NCBI RefSeq assembly: GCF_045862785.1
Contig: NZ_BQXO01000001.1
Span: 62,001-126,000, forward strand
DNA from: Furfurilactobacillus curtus
GTDB taxonomy: Bacteria > Bacillota > Bacilli > Lactobacillales > Lactobacillaceae
Direction: 5' to 3'
DNA: 64,000 nucleotides
Part shown: positions 51,116-60,727 of the stretch, in pieces
Layout: each line of letters opens with the position of its first letter
Numbering within the stretch: position 1 is the first letter of the stretch
The notes under the pieces: model-generated
What the model was told of the DNA's origin: nothing
Database searches by the model: none
Seen by the model: the letters and a program-made list of their open reading frames with translations, nothing else
Position numbers and translations under genes: made by a program

Positions 51116-52240
51116 ATGCAGCGCAGTGAACGTCGCCGCAATCGTCGTCATACCGGTCGTAATTGGCTTATCGGCATTTTTATTGCCGTCATTATTATAA
51201 TTGTGGGTGTCGTCGTTGGGCGCAATGTGAGCTATTCGAATAACTTAAAAGCCGTTGATCCGAATAGTCATAAGAAAATTCAAGTTGAAATTAAACAGGG
51301 CGCGACTGCGACTCAAGTGGCGACCAATCTAAAGCAAGAAGGCGCGATTAAGGACGCGACTGTTTTTACAAAGTATATTTCCGATCACAATTTGGCCAAT
51401 TTTAAAGCTGGTTATTTTGTATTACGAAAGAATATGAATGTAAAACAAGTGGCGACGGCCTTAAACGGTGTCGGTTCGGATACGCCGTTACTCACGAATG
51501 CGAAACATGCTTTATTGATTACAGAAGGCGAATCGGTGGATCAAATTGCTGCTGCATTGCCAAAACACTCCCGTTACTCAAAGACTGAATTCATGAACTT
51601 AATGACGGATCAATCCTTTATGAATGCACTCGCGCAAAAATATCCCGACTTGCTGAGCTCAAGTATGTCGGCAACTGGAGTTCGTTATCATTTAGAAGGA
51701 TACTTGTTCCCGGCCGTGTATGATACGAGTGAAGCGAAGAGTTTGAAGGGGTTAGTTGAGCAGATGGTTTCAACGACTAATCAGCGTGTTCAGCCATACT
51801 TAAGTGCCTTTAAGCAAGAAAATTTAACGGTTCAGCAGGCGTTAACCCTCGCATCGTTAGCGCAAAAAGAAGCAAATTCTCCTTCTGATATGCAAGAAGT
51901 AGCTGGCGTCTTCTTCAACCGAATTAAGGCACAAATGCCTTTGCAATCTGATGTTTCTGTCCAATACGCGTTGCAAACCCATAAACCGAATTTGTCCTTG
52001 GCCGACCTCAAAGTTGATTCACCTTATAATTTATATGCGAATGCTGGTTATGGCCCGGGTCCCTTCAATAATCCTGGCACAGCAGCTATGAAAGCAATTG
52101 CTGCACCAACAGACGAAGCTAAGGGTTACTTATATTTTGTGGCCAACATGAAAACAGGTAAAATTCATTTCTCCAAGACCTTAGCGGAACAAAATGCTTA
52201 CACAGCTAAGTACCAAGATGACAATAATAATCAAAAGTAA
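51116..52240 (+). CDS. mltG: endolytic transglycosylase MltG
   Basis: Cleaves nascent glycan strands and ends peptidoglycan synthesis. 374 residues: short basic head (RRNRRHTGRNW), one membrane helix, a LysM-like N-terminal exported part, and the YceG core. EGYLFPAVYDTSE, LASLAQKEANSPSDMQEVAG with the catalytic Glu, FFNRIKAQMPLQSDVSVQYA and DSPYNLYANAGYGPGPFNNP are all present. AGAGGAGG precedes the ATG. Forms an operon with udk. Confidence 0.95.
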   Translation: MQRSERRRNRRHTGRNWLIGIFIAVIIIIVGVVVGRNVSYSNNLKAVDPNSHKKIQVEIKQGATATQVATNLKQEGAIKDATVFTKYISDHNLANFKAGYFVLRKNMNVKQVATALNGVGSDTPLLTNAKHALLITEGESVDQIAAALPKHSRYSKTEFMNLMTDQSFMNALAQKYPDLLSSSMSATGVRYHLEGYLFPAVYDTSEAKSLKGLVEQMVSTTNQRVQPYLSAFKQENLTVQQALTLASLAQKEANSPSDMQEVAGVFFNRIKAQMPLQSDVSVQYALQTHKPNLSLADLKVDSPYNLYANAGYGPGPFNNPGTAAMKAIAAPTDEAKGYLYFVANMKTGKIHFSKTLAEQNAYTAKYQDDNNNQK

Positions 52241-52257
52241 TCGGGTGAAAGGAAGTC

Positions 52258-52938
52258 GTGAAGATGACTGAAGTAGCTAAACGGCCCATCGTTATTGGTG
52301 TTACAGGGGGATCTGGTAGTGGTAAAACCACTGTGAGCCGGGCAATTTATAACCAATTAGCCGGGCACTCACTATTAATTTTGCAGGAAGATTCCTATTA
52401 CAATGACCAGTCTGAGATGACAATGGCAGAACGACAAGCGGTCAATTATGATCATCCATTAGCTTTTGATTATGATTTGATGGTCGAGCAATTACAGCAA
52501 TTGATCCATTATCAGGCCATTGATAAGCCTGTTTACGATTACAAAGCTTACACGCGTAGTTCTGAAACGGTACACCAAGAGCCGCGTGATGTGATCATTC
52601 TAGAGGGAATTTTAATTCTGGATGATCCACGATTACGTGATCTGATGGACATCAAAGTTTATGTTGATACTGATGACGATATTCGAATTATTCGCCGGAT
52701 TCAGCGTGACATCAGTGAACGAGGTCGAACGTTGGATAATGTTATTGAACATTACCTGGCAACTGTAAAGCCGATGTACCACCAATTTGTCGAACCGACC
52801 AAGCGCTATGCTGATGTGATTGTTCCAGAGGGTGGCGAAAATACTGTTGCGATTGACTTACTTTCCACTAAGATTCGCGACATTTTAGCCAAAGACGGGA
52901 AGGACAGTCAATTCAAACAGGCTAATCAGCAAAAATAA
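52258..52938 (+). CDS. udk: uridine kinase
   Basis: Phosphorylates uridine and cytidine in salvage. 226 residues: IGVTGGSGSGKTTVSRAIY is the P-loop, QEDSYYND and NYDHPLAFDYDLM the substrate loop, RDVIILEGILILDD the Walker B-like strand. GAAAGGAAG allows either GTG 52258 or ATG 52264; the difference is two residues. It follows mltG by 17 bp. Complements the pyrP permease. Confidence 0.95.
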   Translation: MKMTEVAKRPIVIGVTGGSGSGKTTVSRAIYNQLAGHSLLILQEDSYYNDQSEMTMAERQAVNYDHPLAFDYDLMVEQLQQLIHYQAIDKPVYDYKAYTRSSETVHQEPRDVIILEGILILDDPRLRDLMDIKVYVDTDDDIRIIRRIQRDISERGRTLDNVIEHYLATVKPMYHQFVEPTKRYADVIVPEGGENTVAIDLLSTKIRDILAKDGKDSQFKQANQQK

Positions 52939-53105
52939 GTAATGTCTTTTTTTGAGTAAAAAGTATTTTTGATGGCTTTTGACCACCCGGCAAAATGGGA
53001 TTGGTTAAAGGCTGTTTTTATAATGGTTGGCGTACTTGCGGGGTTCGTCCGCCGTATCTATTTTAAGTTAAATGGTTTAAATCCGGGTCTTTTTTCCCTA
53101 GAGCG

Positions 53106-53134
53106 TTTACAAGCTTTATTGTGCATGGTAATCT
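53106..53134 (+). promoter_or_regulatory. promoter of greA
   Basis: TTTACA (53106-53111), 17 bp, TAATCT (53129-53134). The 238 bp between udk and greA hold this promoter and no gene I can see. Confidence 0.55.
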
Positions 53135-53176
53135 GATGACTGTCGAAATTAGTTTCAAAAGGAGTTTATCAAGATC

Positions 53177-53659
53177 ATGGCTGAAGAAAAAACATATCCA
53201 ATGACCGAAGAAGGTCGTAAACAATTAGAAGTAGAATTAGAAAATTTAAAAACAGTTACTCGTCCGCAAATTATCGAACGAATTAAAATTGCACGTGGTT
53301 TCGGGGATCTCTCTGAAAATTCAGAATATGAGTCTGCCAAGGACGAACAGTCTAACATTGAAAGTCGCATCTCACTGGTCGAAAACATGTTACACAATGC
53401 TGAAATTATTGACAGCAATGCGGTGGCCGCTGATGAAGTTTCTTTGGGCAAAGCTGTGACGTTCAAAGAATTACCAGATGAGGAACCAGAAACATATACC
53501 ATTGTAGGTGCTGCTGAAGCCGATCCAATGACAGGCAAGATTTCCAATGATTCACCAATCGCTCATAGCTTAATTGGTCATAAAGTGGGTGATGAAGTTG
53601 AAATTGCGATTCCTGCTGGTTCAATGAAAGTCACGATTTTATCAGTGGAAAACGCTTAA
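53177..53659 (+). CDS. greA: transcription elongation factor GreA
   Basis: Rescues backtracked RNA polymerase by stimulating transcript cleavage. 160 residues: N-terminal coiled coil with the tip acids in FGDLSENSEYESAKDEQ, then the C-terminal FKBP-like domain SPIAHSLIGHKVGDEVEI. AAAAGGAG precedes the ATG. Monocistronic. Confidence 0.97.
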   Translation: MAEEKTYPMTEEGRKQLEVELENLKTVTRPQIIERIKIARGFGDLSENSEYESAKDEQSNIESRISLVENMLHNAEIIDSNAVAADEVSLGKAVTFKELPDEEPETYTIVGAAEADPMTGKISNDSPIAHSLIGHKVGDEVEIAIPAGSMKVTILSVENA

Positions 53660-53726
53660 TTAACTTTTGGTCAAATAGGATAGATATCCGGCTTTATTAA
53701 CGTGAGTAAGGCATGTTTTTGAACGA

Positions 53727-53756
53727 CTGTCTTCCTTTGGGGGAGGACGGTTTTTT
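53727..53756 (+). terminator. terminator of greA
   Basis: CTGTCTTCC (53727-53735) pairs with GGAGGACGG (53742-53750) with G-U pairs, then six T. Confidence 0.85.
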
Positions 53757-53907
53757 ATTTAGTTTTGTCCCCTAGTTTAACTGGTCGAGCTAATAGTCAG
53801 GAGCAGGCGCCAGGTTGTGTTCTGATTTTTTGGGATTTGTTGCCATCGGGGAAGTAGGATAAACTAAGAGATTGAAGTTTAGCAGAATCGGAAAGGACCT
53901 TAAATCT

Positions 53908-54909
53908 ATGCCTGTTATTAATGAACATGACCAAGTGCAAATGGCGCGATATACAGATTTTGTCAGAAATGCGCCGTTTACTTCTGTTACACAAGACCCA
54001 GGTTGGGCAGCTATTAAAGACAATTGGGAGCCACTACACGTCACCTTAGAACGAGATGGCAATATCGTTGCCGCCATGTCTATCTTGATGATTGAAAATG
54101 AAGCTGGTGGTAAGTTAGCGTACTGCTCAAAGGGACCTGTTTGTGATCCAACAGATGTCGCTACCATTGATGCACTAGTCGCTGAAGCTGAACCGGCGCT
54201 GATTGCTAACCATGTTTATGTTTTGCGAATGGATCCAGAAGTGCCATTTGACGAGGCGTTAAACCAGCAATTTATTGAACATGGCTATCGAGTTCGTAAT
54301 CGCAATGTAGGCATGCATGATACGATCCAACCACGTTTTAATATGGTGATGGATTTAAAAAATCAAACGATGGATGAGGTCTTGATGACCTTTCGTCCAA
54401 ATACGCGCCATGATGTCCGGCACTCGATTAAACCAGAATTAATGGTTGAGGCCGGTTCACAGATGGCAGAAATGGATCGTTTCTATGCGCTTTACGAAGA
54501 AATGAGTCATCGTCAAGGGATTATGTATCGACCACGTGACTATTTTGATCGAATGGTCACGGCATTTGCAGATACTGATATTTTACGGATTTTTGTTGCG
54601 CATTCCCAAACGCAAGATTTGGCCGCTGCATTGGCATTTAAGTATGGTGATAAACTTTGGTATATGTATGGTGGTTCGATTAACGCTGAACCAAAATTAT
54701 TGGCGCCTTATCGATTGCAGTGGGAAATGATCGGTGAAGCACTTGATGCACATAAGAATCGTTATGATTTAGGCGGCGTTTTTGCCCTTGATAAGAGTGA
54801 TGGCCTGTGGCTGTTTAAGCATGGGTATGTTCGAGACGCAACTGAATACATTGGTGAACTAGATCGAGTCTATGATGAGGTTCAATATGCAAAGTTTGTG
54901 CAGGGGTAA
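53908..54909 (+). CDS. Fem/MurM-like aminoacyltransferase
   Basis: Adds amino acids from aminoacyl-tRNA to the peptide side chain of lipid II, building the peptidoglycan bridge. 333 residues in two GNAT-like lobes: APFTSVTQDPGWAAIKDNW, LAYCSKGPVCDP, FRPNTRHDVRHSIK and NRYDLGGVFALDKSDGLWLF. No long coiled-coil arm as in FemA is apparent. AAAGGACC favours ATG 53908 over the upstream in-frame start. The amino acid added cannot be stated. Confidence 0.85.
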   Translation: MPVINEHDQVQMARYTDFVRNAPFTSVTQDPGWAAIKDNWEPLHVTLERDGNIVAAMSILMIENEAGGKLAYCSKGPVCDPTDVATIDALVAEAEPALIANHVYVLRMDPEVPFDEALNQQFIEHGYRVRNRNVGMHDTIQPRFNMVMDLKNQTMDEVLMTFRPNTRHDVRHSIKPELMVEAGSQMAEMDRFYALYEEMSHRQGIMYRPRDYFDRMVTAFADTDILRIFVAHSQTQDLAAALAFKYGDKLWYMYGGSINAEPKLLAPYRLQWEMIGEALDAHKNRYDLGGVFALDKSDGLWLFKHGYVRDATEYIGELDRVYDEVQYAKFVQG

Positions 54910-54956
54910 ATAAATTAAAAGCCGGTATTCATGGGGCTTGACGTAATTTCATTTGT

Positions 54957-54984
54957 TTGCTTTCACAAAGATTTGTGATAGAGT
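54957..54984 (+). promoter_or_regulatory. promoter with internal palindromic operator upstream of yneR
   Basis: TTGCTT (54957-54962), 16 bp, TAGAGT (54979-54984). The spacer is a 16-bp palindrome TCACAAAGATTTGTGA (54963-54978), perfectly placed for a repressor. Confidence 0.55.
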
Positions 54985-55025
54985 TAAGCCATTGAAAGCG
55001 AATTCATTATGTGGAGGCAGTTAGC

Positions 55026-55331
55026 ATGCAAATTACGGTTACAGACGCTGCTAGTAAATGGTTTCAGACCGAGGTTGGCCTGGAACCAGGCGACGGCATG
55101 AAATTTTATGGGAAGGTTTACGGTAAGACTCCTGTCCATGAAGGCTTTTCCATGGCAATGGTGCCTGATAAGGAGCCAGATCGGCCCGTTGCTGAAACTG
55201 AAAAGGACGGGATTAAATATTTCGTGAACTACGGCGACGCTTGGTTTTTCGAAGGCTATGATTTTGTGATTGATTATGATCCCCAGACGGATGAGCCTAT
55301 TTATCAGTATGTTGCTCAACCTGAGGCTTAA
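55026..55331 (+). CDS. yneR: HesB/YneR-family protein
   Basis: 101 residues of the IscA-like fold (MQITVTDAASKWFQTEVGLE, then DGIKYFVNYGDAWFFEGYDF). The three cysteines that bind iron-sulfur clusters in true IscA are absent, as in other YneR proteins, so cluster carriage is unlikely. Function unknown. TGGAGG sets ATG 55026. Confidence 0.85.
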   Translation: MQITVTDAASKWFQTEVGLEPGDGMKFYGKVYGKTPVHEGFSMAMVPDKEPDRPVAETEKDGIKYFVNYGDAWFFEGYDFVIDYDPQTDEPIYQYVAQPEA

Positions 55332-55394
55332 ACAATCGCTATCGGATGGCATTAGCGACCAGTTGATTATTCAATAATTGAATTGATTCTAAAT

Positions 55395-55423
55395 AAAAAA
55401 TCACGCTGTTGGCGTGATTTTTT
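55395..55423. terminator. bidirectional terminator
   Basis: AAAAAATCACGC and GCGTGATTTTTT around five bases, serving yneR and the converging YfhO gene. Confidence 0.92.
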
Positions 55424-55490
55424 CGTGCAGGTGGATGACCTTGAACGGTGCGGGTGGTTTGCTAATTTGTTTTATGCTGAGAAAATTGAT

Positions 55491-58136
55491 TTATCCGGTA
55501 ACATGGTGATACTTTTTTTGCCATCGTTGAAACCGAGGGACAAATTCCACGACCAATAACGAAGCAACTGATAGCCCGATACCTAACCACAACCCGGGTG
55601 TTTGATAACGAAACTGGATTTTATGATGGCCAGGCGTTAACTTGATTGCCATGAATTCATCAGCAACAGTAAATGGCCGGATCGAATGACCATCGACCAT
55701 GATGCGCCAACCAGGTTGGGCGGGAATGGAGGTCATGAGGATTGGTTGTTGCGCAGTTGCAGTTACGGTACCAGAGACATGAGTGGTCCCCCAACTTGTC
55801 ACGGTCAGTGGATGTTGCTGCAATTTGCTAATACCAGCTGCAAATGATCGCTGGGGGAGGTGATAGAGCGTCACGTTTTGCAACCACAGTGCTGGTTTCT
55901 TCAAGTGAAATGTGATCGTTTGTGGCTGGCCCTTTTGCCGATTGGCCAGATTAACTAAAACTGTATTTCGAAATGTATCAAATTGCGCTAGTGGGCGATC
56001 ATTAAGCGTGATTCGCACATTTTCTTTCTGTAGATTAGCTCCCAAAGACAGATAATAGGCATCATCAGTAGGCGGCGTGAACGTTAAGGTCATGGTGGCG
56101 GGTCGTTTAAGGTTACGCTTTGTCAACGTGCTTCCCGTGATATTGGTGAGCGAGTTGGTATTATGAAATGACACTTGATCAAAATTGACGGCTTGGAAAA
56201 GTTGTGACGTAGGCTGCTGGCCTAAAAGGGCGTCCCACAATTGATTCTGGTTAGTCATTGGATCGCGCATGATGTCTTTTAGTTTTTGGGTGGTCCCCGC
56301 AGCCATAAAGCCGATTCCTAGCGCATTTGGATTACGATATGTTGTTGTTTGAGGTAGTTGCGTGATAGCGGTGTATCGATGCAAATCGGGCTTCATGGTT
56401 AACGCTGGTAAATCATCTGCGGTGGATTTGTGACCAGGTAACGGTGTCTCATTAACGCTCCAGAAATATTTAAAATTAAGCAAAGCGTCCATAAATTGCG
56501 TTCCGTTAGCATAAGTCACAAAGCCATCACCATCCGGATTACCGGTAAGATCGTAAAAACCGATCGTTTTTCGTTCCAAAGTGGACCCAAAGTGAGAACC
56601 ACCAGCGTAGTCGCCCTGAAGTGGATCATCTTTGGTTCGCTGGAAAGTGCTACCGATCCGATAAAAGCCAGCGTCGGTTTTTTTAGTTGTCTGACTCGCG
56701 GTATCGAGCGTATCAGTGTAAACGGCAAACTGACGCTGAGGCACATAGCTAATTTTATTGAGTGATAAGACGGCATTGGTGCCTAAATCAGCAATCGTCA
56801 AGATGAGGATAAAGGGACGCAACCAAAGATAATGTCCAGGCCACGGTGTAAAACAAATTAAAGCAATCAGCATGATGATAAAACCAGTTAGTAACTGACC
56901 AACTGTCAAAAAGTTAACTTGGCGGAGATTAACATAGCAATAAGTGGTCACGGCGATGAGCAATAGCAACGTGACTATAATTGTTCGCCACTTTAAAGCA
57001 ATTTGTTTAGGCCATGCGATGGCACTTAACCACACGAGCCAAAAACAAACAATGAACGAAAAGCGATAAGGGTACCAAATTGGAAATTGTCCGGCGTGCC
57101 ACAATAGGTTTAGGGGCGTATAACAAACTGACAGTCCCAAGATAGCTGTTATTAGGCCGGCAGCCAGTTTAACCGGCCATTTAACCGATGATTCAAGGAA
57201 AAAGGCGATGACTAGGATAATCACGACGGCGCCCACGAACAAGTTGGGCTGACCTTTAGGCATTTGAGCAAAGTTAAAGCTACCAGGGAAAAATTTGCCT
57301 AACATTTTCGGTGGAAAATAATCGAATTTCCACTTAATTGGCGCTAGCGTGTAGCTAGTTTTGCTGAGTTGTAGGGCCAGATAAGTCGGAATTAAAATGA
57401 AACTGGCTAAGCCAACAGCGAGTATTGAACTGCTCAGATACCTGAGCGTCGCTCGGAAGACTTGGCGACGATTTAAACGGTGCCAAATGATACTAAAGAT
57501 CAAATAAAGTAGCGTGAACAAACTGATCATGTACGCCATGTAATAGTTGATGATGAAAATGGCGGCTAACCAGCCAATGTAGGGCAAGTAACGCTGGTTA
57601 ACAACGAGTTGTTCAAGACCAAAAACAACTAATGGAAGTAAAATCAAAGCATCGAGCCACATCAAATTTAACTGGTTAGCGATGGTCCATCCGCACATTG
57701 AGTAGGCAGTGGCAAGGGTCGGCAATCGCCAACTGTGTTGGAGGTTGAGTCGATCTAGGACCCAAGCTAGGCTGAGACCAGCACAGCCGTATTTTAAAAC
57801 AGTGATCAATAAGACCCCACTACTGAGCCCACCTTTATAAAAGGGTAATAAGCATAAATTAAAAGGACTCATTAAGTAATAGGCCCACAGGCTAGTTGTT
57901 TCGCCACCTAAGGCTTTACCGAAACTATAAAAAAAGTTGCCTGGTTGGTGTAATAAGGTATTACGAAAGAAGGCAAAGAAATCAATATATTGCTGTCCCA
58001 TATCGACGGTTAGCAAAGAGCTGTTGCCAAACGGCGCCATTCCTCGACTAGCAAAGTAGCTAGTCATGAACAAGGCTGGAATCAAGAAGCTGAGGTAAAG
58101 CGGCCAGTGATCTTTCAAATTTAAGTGAATTTGCAA
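55491..58136 (-). CDS. second YfhO-family membrane glycosyltransferase
   Basis: 881 residues, about 12 membrane helices plus a large exported domain, paralogous to the protein encoded at 27.0-29.6 kb: shared LMWLDALILLPLVVFGL, VDMGQQYIDFFAFFRN, and C-terminal SIPAQPGWRIMVDG and HKIQFRYQTPG. No polyprenyl glycosyltransferase lies beside it, so it may share the GtrB-like enzyme at 29.6 kb. AAAGGA best fits TTG at 58136 (MQIHLNLKDH) rather than the TTG three codons earlier, which abuts the ribosome site. Confidence 0.83.
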   Translation of the reverse strand: MQIHLNLKDHWPLYLSFLIPALFMTSYFASRGMAPFGNSSLLTVDMGQQYIDFFAFFRNTLLHQPGNFFYSFGKALGGETTSLWAYYLMSPFNLCLLPFYKGGLSSGVLLITVLKYGCAGLSLAWVLDRLNLQHSWRLPTLATAYSMCGWTIANQLNLMWLDALILLPLVVFGLEQLVVNQRYLPYIGWLAAIFIINYYMAYMISLFTLLYLIFSIIWHRLNRRQVFRATLRYLSSSILAVGLASFILIPTYLALQLSKTSYTLAPIKWKFDYFPPKMLGKFFPGSFNFAQMPKGQPNLFVGAVVIILVIAFFLESSVKWPVKLAAGLITAILGLSVCYTPLNLLWHAGQFPIWYPYRFSFIVCFWLVWLSAIAWPKQIALKWRTIIVTLLLLIAVTTYCYVNLRQVNFLTVGQLLTGFIIMLIALICFTPWPGHYLWLRPFILILTIADLGTNAVLSLNKISYVPQRQFAVYTDTLDTASQTTKKTDAGFYRIGSTFQRTKDDPLQGDYAGGSHFGSTLERKTIGFYDLTGNPDGDGFVTYANGTQFMDALLNFKYFWSVNETPLPGHKSTADDLPALTMKPDLHRYTAITQLPQTTTYRNPNALGIGFMAAGTTQKLKDIMRDPMTNQNQLWDALLGQQPTSQLFQAVNFDQVSFHNTNSLTNITGSTLTKRNLKRPATMTLTFTPPTDDAYYLSLGANLQKENVRITLNDRPLAQFDTFRNTVLVNLANRQKGQPQTITFHLKKPALWLQNVTLYHLPQRSFAAGISKLQQHPLTVTSWGTTHVSGTVTATAQQPILMTSIPAQPGWRIMVDGHSIRPFTVADEFMAIKLTPGHHKIQFRYQTPGLWLGIGLSVASLLVVEFVPRFQRWQKKYHHVTG

Positions 58137-58324
58137 AGGGATCAATCCTTTCTCGCGTTTGAAAAAAGCATAAAGTTTAGCGTCGCCGCTTTAGCTTTCG
58201 CGTAACATCATTTACAATGATAGACGATTGCTTTAAGACGACAAAGTCATTTAGCTAGAATTACAACACAATTTAAAGTTTTTAGACGACAAATGGTGTC
58301 AAGATAAGGTAGGTTGAAGCTTCC

Positions 58325-60385
58325 GTGTTTAATAAGTTTATTCAACGACGACGAGCAAATAGTCATCAAGATGATCAGACTGTTCGAATTCCCATGCGCT
58401 TGAACTTGCTGCTAGTGATTGTCTTTTTGCTATTGCTAGCGCTTGTGGGTCAGATGGCATATCTTCAATTACAAAATGGAGCGGCTTTCAAAGCGGAGGT
58501 TAACCGAACTGACAATACAATTGAAACTAATAATGTTCAGCGAGGAATGATTTATGATTCTACTGGTCAGGTTCTTGTAGGCAACGAGGCGCACCAGGCC
58601 ATCAGTTATACTAAGGGTGTGAATGTCTCTTCTGCTGATATGTATCAAGTTGCCAATAAATTGGGTCGCTATTTAACTATCGATACGAGTTCACTGACGG
58701 ATCGACAATCGGCAATTTATTATTTAGCTGACCCCGCTCATCAACAAGCCATTGCTAAAAAAATTCCCAAGGCTAACGTATTGAGTGCCAACGCATTAGC
58801 TGAGGCCAGTGAGGACTATGTGGCCAAACATTTTGACAATTTTTCAGACCGTCAGAAAAACGCGGCGGCTATTTTCACTAAAATGAATGGTGCCTATGCG
58901 TTGTCAACGACATACATCAAAGAGAGCGATGTTTCAACTGCGGAAATTTCACAAATTGGCGAACATCTTTCTGAAATGCCTGGCGTTAAAACGTCGACGA
59001 GTTGGTCCCGTTCATATCCATCAGGAAATTCAGTCAAAAGCTTTGTGGGCACAGTAACTAGCGAAAAACAAGGTCTGCCTGCCGACGAGGTTAATATTTT
59101 ATTATCTCAAGGTTATTCACGAAATGACTCAGTTGGCTCCAGTTATATTGAAAAAGCGTATGAACCGATTCTAAAGGGAACAAAGTCGCGGACATCCGTT
59201 GAGGTTAGCAGTGGTGGTAAAGTAACCAAACAAATTCAAGAGTACGCTGGTAAGAAGGGATCTAACTTGGTCTTAACGGTCAACTCTAAGTTTCAAGATG
59301 CCGTGCAATCAGAGATTGATAAACAATTACCTGGCGGGACCTGCCAAGGCGCTTACGCGGTCGTGATGAACCCTAAAACAGGCGCTATTCTTGCGATGGC
59401 AGGGGATTCACGAAACCCCAATACTGGTAAAGTTACAACGGATGCTTTAGGTGCCATTAATCAACCAATTGTTATGGGATCTGTGGTGAAGCCAGCAATT
59501 ATTACTGGTGGATTTGAAGCCGGTGTAATTACACCTAGCAATAATACGTTGGTGGATCAACCAATTGTGTTAACAGGAACATCGAAAATTACTACGGACT
59601 GGAATCAAAACCAAGAAATCCCGATGAATGCCGCAATGGCCTTAGAAACTTCATCGAACTCATATGCCGTGCAGATTGGGATGAAGATGGCTGGTTTCAA
59701 ATATACACCGGGTGAATCTGTCAATAATGTGCCAACTTCAATGTTTCAAACGCTGCGTAACAACTTCAGCCAATACGGATTAGGTGTTAAAACCGGCATC
59801 GATTTGCCAGGAGAATCAGCAGGACTGAAGGGCCTTTCAGGGCGCAAACAAATTGGTTCTGCATTGGTAGAGGCGTTTGGTAACTATGATGCTTACACGA
59901 CGTTACAGTTGGGTCAGTACGTTTCCACACTGGCTAATGGGGGTTACCGCATGCGTCCATATCTGGTTGACCAAATTCGAGGCACTAATAAGAACGGTGG
60001 GTTAGGGGCAGTTGAATACCAAGCTGAACCGCAAGCTTTGAATTATGTAGATGCTAGTCCAGAGGCCAAAGCTATCGTTAAGCAAGGGATGTATCAAGTG
60101 GTTAATGGGACATCCGCTCACCGGACCGGGGCCGACGTATTGCAGAAAGTGAAACCAGGGATTGTTGCCAAGACCGGGACTGCTGAAACGTTTGTGAACG
60201 GTCAACAAACGGTCACTTCCAGTATCATCACTTATGCGCCAACTTCGGATCCACAAGTCGCAATCGCGGTGGCGGTGCCTGGATTGCCAGAAACAACTGC
60301 TTCGTACCTCGTCAACCAGAACATTGCAGCAGAAATTTACAATCTGTACTGGAAAGATGTTCAAAGTGACAATGGATTTAAATAG
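58325..60385 (+). CDS. class B penicillin-binding protein (transpeptidase)
   Basis: 686 residues: cytoplasmic head, one membrane helix (about 24-46), the dimerisation domain with RGMIYDSTGQVL, then the transpeptidase. Active-site motifs are S386-V-V-K, S443-S-N and K616-T-G. No PASTA repeats, so a PBP2b-type protein of septal or peripheral wall synthesis is more likely than PBP2x. GTG 58325 follows AAGGTAGG. Divergent from the YfhO gene. Confidence 0.92.
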   Translation: MFNKFIQRRRANSHQDDQTVRIPMRLNLLLVIVFLLLLALVGQMAYLQLQNGAAFKAEVNRTDNTIETNNVQRGMIYDSTGQVLVGNEAHQAISYTKGVNVSSADMYQVANKLGRYLTIDTSSLTDRQSAIYYLADPAHQQAIAKKIPKANVLSANALAEASEDYVAKHFDNFSDRQKNAAAIFTKMNGAYALSTTYIKESDVSTAEISQIGEHLSEMPGVKTSTSWSRSYPSGNSVKSFVGTVTSEKQGLPADEVNILLSQGYSRNDSVGSSYIEKAYEPILKGTKSRTSVEVSSGGKVTKQIQEYAGKKGSNLVLTVNSKFQDAVQSEIDKQLPGGTCQGAYAVVMNPKTGAILAMAGDSRNPNTGKVTTDALGAINQPIVMGSVVKPAIITGGFEAGVITPSNNTLVDQPIVLTGTSKITTDWNQNQEIPMNAAMALETSSNSYAVQIGMKMAGFKYTPGESVNNVPTSMFQTLRNNFSQYGLGVKTGIDLPGESAGLKGLSGRKQIGSALVEAFGNYDAYTTLQLGQYVSTLANGGYRMRPYLVDQIRGTNKNGGLGAVEYQAEPQALNYVDASPEAKAIVKQGMYQVVNGTSAHRTGADVLQKVKPGIVAKTGTAETFVNGQQTVTSSIITYAPTSDPQVAIAVAVPGLPETTASYLVNQNIAAEIYNLYWKDVQSDNGFK

Positions 60386-60493
60386 TGAACGGCGTAAAGA
60401 CACAAAAAATACTAGTCATTTGTAGCAAAAAATGCTAAACTTGTTCGAGTTGAGGCGTCTTCGCCAATTTTCAAGTAGAGTGGAGGGTTAAAG

Positions 60494-60643
60494 ATGCGCG
60501 TACACATTACCTTAGAATGCACCGAATGTGGTCGACAGACTTACTTGTCATCAAAGAATCGGCGCAACAATCCAGACCGGATTGAGTTAAACAAGTATTG
60601 CCCTCACGATCGCAAAGTTACTTTGCACCGTGAAACTAAGTAA
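60494..60643 (+). CDS. rpmG: ribosomal protein bL33
   Basis: 49 residues (MRVHITLECTECGRQTYLSS, then NKYCPHDRKVTLHRETK). GTGGAGGG precedes ATG 60494. The first CxxC pair and the third Cys remain, but the fourth position reads CPHD, so the zinc ribbon is incomplete; a form between the zinc and non-zinc types. Ends 9 bp before a strong terminator. Confidence 0.95.
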   Translation: MRVHITLECTECGRQTYLSSKNRRNNPDRIELNKYCPHDRKVTLHRETK

Positions 60644-60652
60644 TGACTGATT

Positions 60653-60683
60653 AGTGTCTGGGAAATTTCTCAGACACTTTTTT
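60653..60683 (+). terminator. terminator of rpmG
   Basis: AGTGTCTG (60653-60660) pairs with CAGACACT (60671-60678), then a T-run. Confidence 0.85.
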
Positions 60684-60727
60684 GTTTGTTTTAAATCTTG
60701 CTGAACAACCTGTGGAGGTCATAAGTG

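Noticed and set aside
50952..51200. 82-codon hydrophobic frame before mltG
   Set aside because: Begins inside the pheST terminator and runs into mltG in another frame; no ribosome site.
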